In this document: one piece after another, positions 59,968-64,000 of the stretch
Position numbering within the stretch: position 1 is the stretch's first letter
Layout: the number at the start of each line of letters is the position of its first letter
Assembly (NCBI RefSeq): GCF_002161285.1
Contig: NZ_NFHH01000021.1
Span: forward strand, 1 to 64,000
DNA: 64,000 nt
Origin: Blautia sp. An81
GTDB lineage: Bacteria; Bacillota; Clostridia; Lachnospirales; Lachnospiraceae
Reading direction: 5' to 3'
Notes under the pieces: generated by a model
What the model was told of the DNA's origin: nothing
Database searches by the model: none
The model's input: only the letters and a program-made list of their open reading frames with translations
Translations under genes and position numbers: made by a program

Positions 59968-60951
59968 ATGAAACGTGAGATCAGCATTAAAGAAATAAAA
60001 GGTATAAGAATCGGGCAGGCAGAAAATACAGAGGCAGGAACCGGGTGTACGGTTTTCCTCTCTGAAGAAGGAATGGCAGCAGGTCTGGATGTACGGGGCG
60101 GAGGCCCTGCCTCCCGGGAATCAGAGCTGATGGATCCCCTGGCAGCAGCTCAGGTAATCCATGGCATTGTGCTGGCAGGAGGCAGCGCCTTTGGACTGAA
60201 TGCGGCAGATGGCGTTATGGAATATCTGAGAGAACGGAAGATCGGATTTGAAGTGGGGCCTTCTCTGAAAGTGCCGCTGGTATGCCAGTCTGATCTTTTT
60301 GATCTCACTGTGGGGGACTCTCATGTATGGCCGGATAAGACTATGGGATATGAAGCCTGCGTCAATTCGGAAAGAGGAGGAAACTACAGAGATGGGAACT
60401 ACGGCGCTGGCTGCGGAGCCACAGTAGGAAAATTTGCAGGTATGGATTTCTGCATGAAATCTGGTATAGGCAGCTACGCCCTCCAGATCGGAGAATTGCA
60501 GGTGGGAGCCGTTGTAGCAGTAAATGCTCTGGGCGATATCTATGACTGGAAAACAGGGCAGAAGATTGCCGGTCTGCTGACAGAGGATAAAAAAGCTTTC
60601 CGAAGCACAGAAGACCTGATGTATGCAAGCACCAAGGTAGTGGAAAATAAGTTCACAGGAAATACTACTATTGGAGTAATCCTTACCAACGGAAAGTTTC
60701 ATAAGGCCTCCCTTTGCAAGATCGCCGGCATGGCCCATGATGGATATGCCCGTTCTATAAGGCCGGTCCACACCTCAGCAGACGGAGACAGCATTTATGC
60801 TGTTTCACTGGGCCAGATATCTGCAGACCAGGACCTGGTGGGAACTTTGGCAGCGGAAGTTATGAGCGAGGCTGTTATCCGGGCAGTGGAAAACGCGGAG
60901 AGTGCTTATGGGTTTCCAGGGTTAAGGACTGGAGAAAAGAAGAATTATTGA
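59968..60951 (+). CDS. P1-family peptidase (DmpA/aminopeptidase-like)
   Basis: A 327-residue N-terminal-nucleophile-like hydrolase. LAGGSAFGLNAADGVMEYLRE near 68 is a family mark. The self-cleavage/nucleophile region is GNYGAGCGATVGKFAG...KSGIGSYAL near 148-172, with Cys in the place where GTG is more common. The family includes D-aminopeptidase-like enzymes, but its substrates in Firmicutes are mostly unknown. It converges with the AraC gene, overlapping it by seven bases. Confidence 0.82.
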   Translation: MKREISIKEIKGIRIGQAENTEAGTGCTVFLSEEGMAAGLDVRGGGPASRESELMDPLAAAQVIHGIVLAGGSAFGLNAADGVMEYLRERKIGFEVGPSLKVPLVCQSDLFDLTVGDSHVWPDKTMGYEACVNSERGGNYRDGNYGAGCGATVGKFAGMDFCMKSGIGSYALQIGELQVGAVVAVNALGDIYDWKTGQKIAGLLTEDKKAFRSTEDLMYASTKVVENKFTGNTTIGVILTNGKFHKASLCKIAGMAHDGYARSIRPVHTSADGDSIYAVSLGQISADQDLVGTLAAEVMSEAVIRAVENAESAYGFPGLRTGEKKNY

Positions 60952-61706
60952 GAATGAAATTTTCCCTCTTTCCGGAATTCTGAAGGGGTCTTTCCTATCC
61001 ATTTCCGAAAGGTTTCTGTGTAGTAGCTGGCGCTGCCGAATCCTACGGAAAGAGCAATTTCAATAACCGGCAGATCAGTGTTCAGAAGCAGCTCCATGCT
61101 CTTAGTCAGCCGATGCTGGGTCAGATACATAGTAGGAGTCTGGAAAAAGAACCTGGCAAAGAGCTTGCAGCATTTGCTCTGGCCCACAGCTCCTGCTGCG
61201 GCGATATCTGCAAGGGAAAGCTTTCCCATATAATTGTTATTTATAAATTCAGCCATTTTTTTGACAATGTTCAAATCTTGATTTTCATAAATGGCTCTTT
61301 CCCAGGAGGTTTCCTCATGAAGAAACAGATAAGGGAAGTTCTGATTACGGATTACAGGCAGAATAAAATCCTGCTCAAAGGATGGAAGGGGAGATAACAG
61401 CATCGGATGCAAAAGGATACAGATAAAATCACATTCTGTTTTTTTCCTGGAAAACCCGAAATGCATCTGACCGGCATTTACCAGAAGTCCCTGTCCTTTT
61501 TTTAGTGCAAGGATTTCTCCGTTTACACTGTATTCCATTTCACCAGATAAGACCGCGATCAGCTCAATGTCATCATGCCAGTGATTGGGAGCACTGTAAT
61601 TGAGATAATGAGAGAGAAGCCCTCTGCGGATATAAACAGGATAATGGGGAATGTCATAGCATACCTTCTCTGAATTGTTTTCATTAAGTCCCATTAGGAT
61701 AGGCAT
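60945..61706 (-). CDS. AraC-family regulator with N-terminal cupin
   Basis: A 253-residue regulator: an N-terminal cupin (residues 30-110, HWHDDIELIAVLSGEMEYSV) and a double HTH at the C-terminus (about 150-250, LSLADIAAAGAVGQSKCCKL; then VIEIALSVGFGSASYYTETF and FRKWIGKTPSEFR). It is oriented away from the acetyltransferase-MATE pair, the likely target. The 184-base gap between (61707-61890) holds no clear operator. Confidence 0.87.
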   Translation of the reverse strand: MPILMGLNENNSEKVCYDIPHYPVYIRRGLLSHYLNYSAPNHWHDDIELIAVLSGEMEYSVNGEILALKKGQGLLVNAGQMHFGFSRKKTECDFICILLHPMLLSPLPSFEQDFILPVIRNQNFPYLFLHEETSWERAIYENQDLNIVKKMAEFINNNYMGKLSLADIAAAGAVGQSKCCKLFARFFFQTPTMYLTQHRLTKSMELLLNTDLPVIEIALSVGFGSASYYTETFRKWIGKTPSEFRKEGKFHSQ

Positions 61707-61890
61707 GAGCTCACCTCGCAGGATTGTTATAGTTTTTCGTAGATATACGATAGAAAAATTGCAAATCGGACCCTATAATTATAATCCAGATAGGGGAGAG
61801 GGTCAAGGCTGCTGATGCCGGAAGGATGAACTTTAGCATAACAGCAGACACTTTCCACAACATAAAAATCAGTATCTAAGGAGAATACAT

Positions 61891-62511
61891 ATGGATAACA
61901 GATATCGCAGAGACCATGGAATGGCTTATTTTTCAGATGAAAGCGTTGTAGCAGAACAGATGGTGACAAAAAAACTTATCAGAGAATACAATCAGGTCAT
62001 GCCTTTTGAACCGGAGAAGGGTATGGAGTGTTTGAATAAAACAGGAATGGTCCACGGCAAAAGTGTATATTTTGAACCACCTTTCCACTGTGAATATGGC
62101 AGTCATATTACACTGGGAGACAACTTCTATGCAAATGCAGGATGCGTTATGCTGGATGTGGGAAAGATTACCATTGGTAAAAATGTGCTTTTCGGACCTA
62201 ATGTAGCTATTTATACTGCCGGTCATCCTATTCACCCGGACAGCAGAAACTCCGGATACGAATATGGAATTCCCGTTACCATTGGAGATAATGTGTGGAT
62301 TGGCGGAAGCTGTGTGATACTGCCGGGAGTAAAGATTGGAAATAATGCAGTAATCGGCGCAGGAAGCGTAGTGACAAAGGATATTCCAGATAATGTCTGT
62401 GCTGCTGGAAATCCCTGTAAGGTAATCCGGGAGATTACAGAGGAAGACCGCCCTTACTACTATAAAAAACAACGGTTTGACGATGAAATATGGGAAAAGA
62501 TCAATGGATAG
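61891..62511 (+). CDS. Maltose/galactoside O-acetyltransferase family
   Basis: A 206-residue left-handed beta-helix acetyltransferase (LacA/Maa type), transferring acetyl from acetyl-CoA to sugars. The N-terminal cap is residues 1-55. Hexapeptide turns follow, with the catalytic His in YTAGHPIHPDSR near 113 and VTIGDNVWIGGSCVILPGV after it. AAGGAG is placed well before the ATG. The next gene starts within its last three codons. Confidence 0.9.
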   Translation: MDNRYRRDHGMAYFSDESVVAEQMVTKKLIREYNQVMPFEPEKGMECLNKTGMVHGKSVYFEPPFHCEYGSHITLGDNFYANAGCVMLDVGKITIGKNVLFGPNVAIYTAGHPIHPDSRNSGYEYGIPVTIGDNVWIGGSCVILPGVKIGNNAVIGAGSVVTKDIPDNVCAAGNPCKVIREITEEDRPYYYKKQRFDDEIWEKING

Positions 62512-63859
62512 GAGAGAATTCAGAAGAAAACTTACATCTCTGATACTTCCTATTACTTTTCAGCAGTTTATGCTGGCTGTGGTCAGCGCATCGGACGCTT
62601 TAATGGTTGGAGCCATTGGACAGGATCTGCTATCTGCCGTATCTCTGGCAAGCCAGATTACTTTTGTATACAACCTGTTCCTGATGGCAATGACCATTGG
62701 CACCAGCATGTTTGCAGCCCAGTACTGGGGCAAAGGGGACAAGGATGCAGTAGAACGGATTTTGGGGATTGTTCTGAGAAGTTCCATGTCCGTTTCCTTT
62801 GTCTTCTTTTTTGCGGCAACTTTTTTTCCAGGGCTTCTTATGAGGATTTTTACTACAGATCCCCAGCTGATCCACTACGGAGTCCAGTACCTGCAGATTG
62901 TAGGCCTTACCTATCTTTTATGCGGAATTTCACAGGTTTATCTGTGTATCATGAAAAACAGCGGTCTGGCTTCAATGAGCATGCTCATCAGTTCTGCAGC
63001 AGCTCTGCTGAATATTATTCTCAATGCAGTGCTGATCTATGGATTTTTCGGAGCACCCAGAATGGAAGCAGGGGGAGCAGCTGCGGCTACAGCCATTGCC
63101 AGAGGGGTAGAGCTTCTCTGGGTTTTAGCAGAGCTGACGAAGAAAGGAAGGATTAAAATCCGTTTCGCCTATATCCGAAGGCCGGACCAGGGGCTCAGAA
63201 AGGATTTCTGGCATTATACGCTTCCGGTTCAGGGAAATGAGCTGGTCTGGGGAGGAGGCTTTACTATGTATTCCGTAATTATGGGACACTTGGGAACCGA
63301 CGCAGTGGCAGCCAATTCTATTGCTAATATCGCGAAGAACCTTATTGCCAGTCTGGCTGGAGGAATCGGAAACGGCGGCAGCATTATGGTAGGAAATGAG
63401 CTGGGAGCAGGCCGGCTGGAAACGGCGAAAGCCTATGGAAGAAAATTATGTCACATTGCTGTGGTCAGCGGAATCCTCTCAGGAATATTTCTGATGCTTC
63501 TCAGCCCTCTGGTACTGGAAATTACGGATCTGTCTCCTCAGGCAGAAGAGTATCTGCGGTGGATGCTGGCAATGTGTGCAGTATACATGGTAGGAAAATA
63601 TGTGAATGGAACTACCATCGCCGGAATTTTCTGTGCAGGAGGAGACTCCAGATTCGGCTTCTTATGCGACGCAGTGACTCTCTGGTGTTTTACCGTTCCT
63701 GTAGGACTGCTGGCTGCCTTTGTCTTTAAGTGGCCGGTGCTGGCAGTGTATTTTATTGTAAATTCAGATGAAATCGTAAAACTTCCTGCTGTTTATCGGC
63801 ATTACAGAAAGTATAAATGGCTGAAGGACCTGACGGTCAGAGAGGAAGGCTTGGATTGA
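62504..63859 (+). CDS. MATE-family efflux transporter
   Basis: A 451-residue inner-membrane exporter with twelve helices, driven by Na+ or H+. Typical elements: LILPITFQQFMLAVVSASDALMVG at the start, the VSLASQITFVYNLFLMAMTIG region, the AQYWGKGD loop, and a second half repeating the fold from about residue 240. ATG 62504 overlaps the acetyltransferase end by eight bases. It may export drugs or a modified sugar; the operon partner hints at the latter but does not prove it. Confidence 0.9.
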   Translation: MDRREFRRKLTSLILPITFQQFMLAVVSASDALMVGAIGQDLLSAVSLASQITFVYNLFLMAMTIGTSMFAAQYWGKGDKDAVERILGIVLRSSMSVSFVFFFAATFFPGLLMRIFTTDPQLIHYGVQYLQIVGLTYLLCGISQVYLCIMKNSGLASMSMLISSAAALLNIILNAVLIYGFFGAPRMEAGGAAAATAIARGVELLWVLAELTKKGRIKIRFAYIRRPDQGLRKDFWHYTLPVQGNELVWGGGFTMYSVIMGHLGTDAVAANSIANIAKNLIASLAGGIGNGGSIMVGNELGAGRLETAKAYGRKLCHIAVVSGILSGIFLMLLSPLVLEITDLSPQAEEYLRWMLAMCAVYMVGKYVNGTTIAGIFCAGGDSRFGFLCDAVTLWCFTVPVGLLAAFVFKWPVLAVYFIVNSDEIVKLPAVYRHYRKYKWLKDLTVREEGLD

Positions 63860-63914
63860 GCCGCCCTTTTACTTTTGCTATGGAACCCACATTACTTTGG
63901 GAGAGGGCTGCTAT

Positions 63915-64000
63915 TTGAATATAAACTGTAACTATTACTACAAGGACCGGGAAATTGATGAAAAAGACCTTGAGGAAGAGAGAAGCCTGAGGGCGAAATA
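63915..64000 (+). CDS. Possible gene start leaving the window
   Basis: A TTG at 63915, seven bases after GGGAGAGGG, opens a stop-free frame NINCNYYYKDREIDEKDLEE... to the window end. The residue mix looks like coding sequence, but only 28 residues are visible and no family can be named. No terminator is evident after the MATE gene. Confidence 0.4.
   Translation, partial: MNINCNYYYKDREIDEKDLEEERSLRAK

Overview
The window reads as the chromosome of a gut-type Firmicute, most likely Lachnospiraceae (Blautia-like). The grounds are strong AGGAGG-type ribosome sites, dense co-oriented operons with ATGA overlaps, many U-tailed hairpin terminators, an orphan anaerobic CO dehydrogenase, ATP-type PEP carboxykinase, FeoAB with Cys-rich partners, QueH and BioY. 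The genus is an inference.

Layout. 1-9.9 kb: a Sel1-repeat protein, a decayed RelBE-type locus, a two-gene SufC-SufB iron-sulfur assembly unit with a P-loop protein behind it, two small Cys-rich/heavy-metal-domain proteins, a GltD-like oxidoreductase, and the feoA-feoB iron uptake operon behind an operator-bearing promoter, followed by a third Cys-rich/heavy-metal-domain protein. 9.95-18.0 kb: a NitT/TauT-type ABC transporter whose ATPase gene is split inside its Walker A codons by a 6.48 kb integrative element. The element carries a large serine recombinase and a metabolic cargo: a LysE exporter, an XRE-cupin regulator, a PfkB kinase and a cysteine-desulfidase-type enzyme. Both junctions and the inverted attP arms are readable, and joining the junctions restores the ATPase frame exactly. 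18.1-35.6 kb: housekeeping and metabolism (lactate dehydrogenase, queH, argH, asd, a metallo-hydrolase, a DAACS symporter with a LysR gene, cooS, an amino-acid permease, an aminopeptidase, a DegV protein, and a two-component system with a PepSY lipoprotein).

35.8-48.9 kb is the second accessory region. It has a six-copy array of 52-bp hairpin units, a BirA-boxed bioY operon, a palindrome-rich module, and then a six-gene defence-type operon behind an XRE gene: a SNF2-like helicase, DUF4391, a membrane protein, a type III Mod methyltransferase, a RhuM-family protein and a type III Res endonuclease. By eye its base composition and codon use are more AT-rich than the flanks.

48.9-64 kb returns to ordinary chromosome: a CDF exporter, hemerythrin, an ArsC/Spx-like protein, a thiamine salvage operon (thiM-thiE-HAD-thiD) with an NCS2 permease, pckA, a LysR gene divergent from a split chromate-type transporter, a 273-bp nested palindromic element, a P1 peptidase, an AraC regulator, a sugar acetyltransferase and a MATE exporter. 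The most notable items are the Walker A-targeted element, which could act as a reversible gene switch with a metabolic payload, and the extended type III-like defence operon with an embedded membrane protein.
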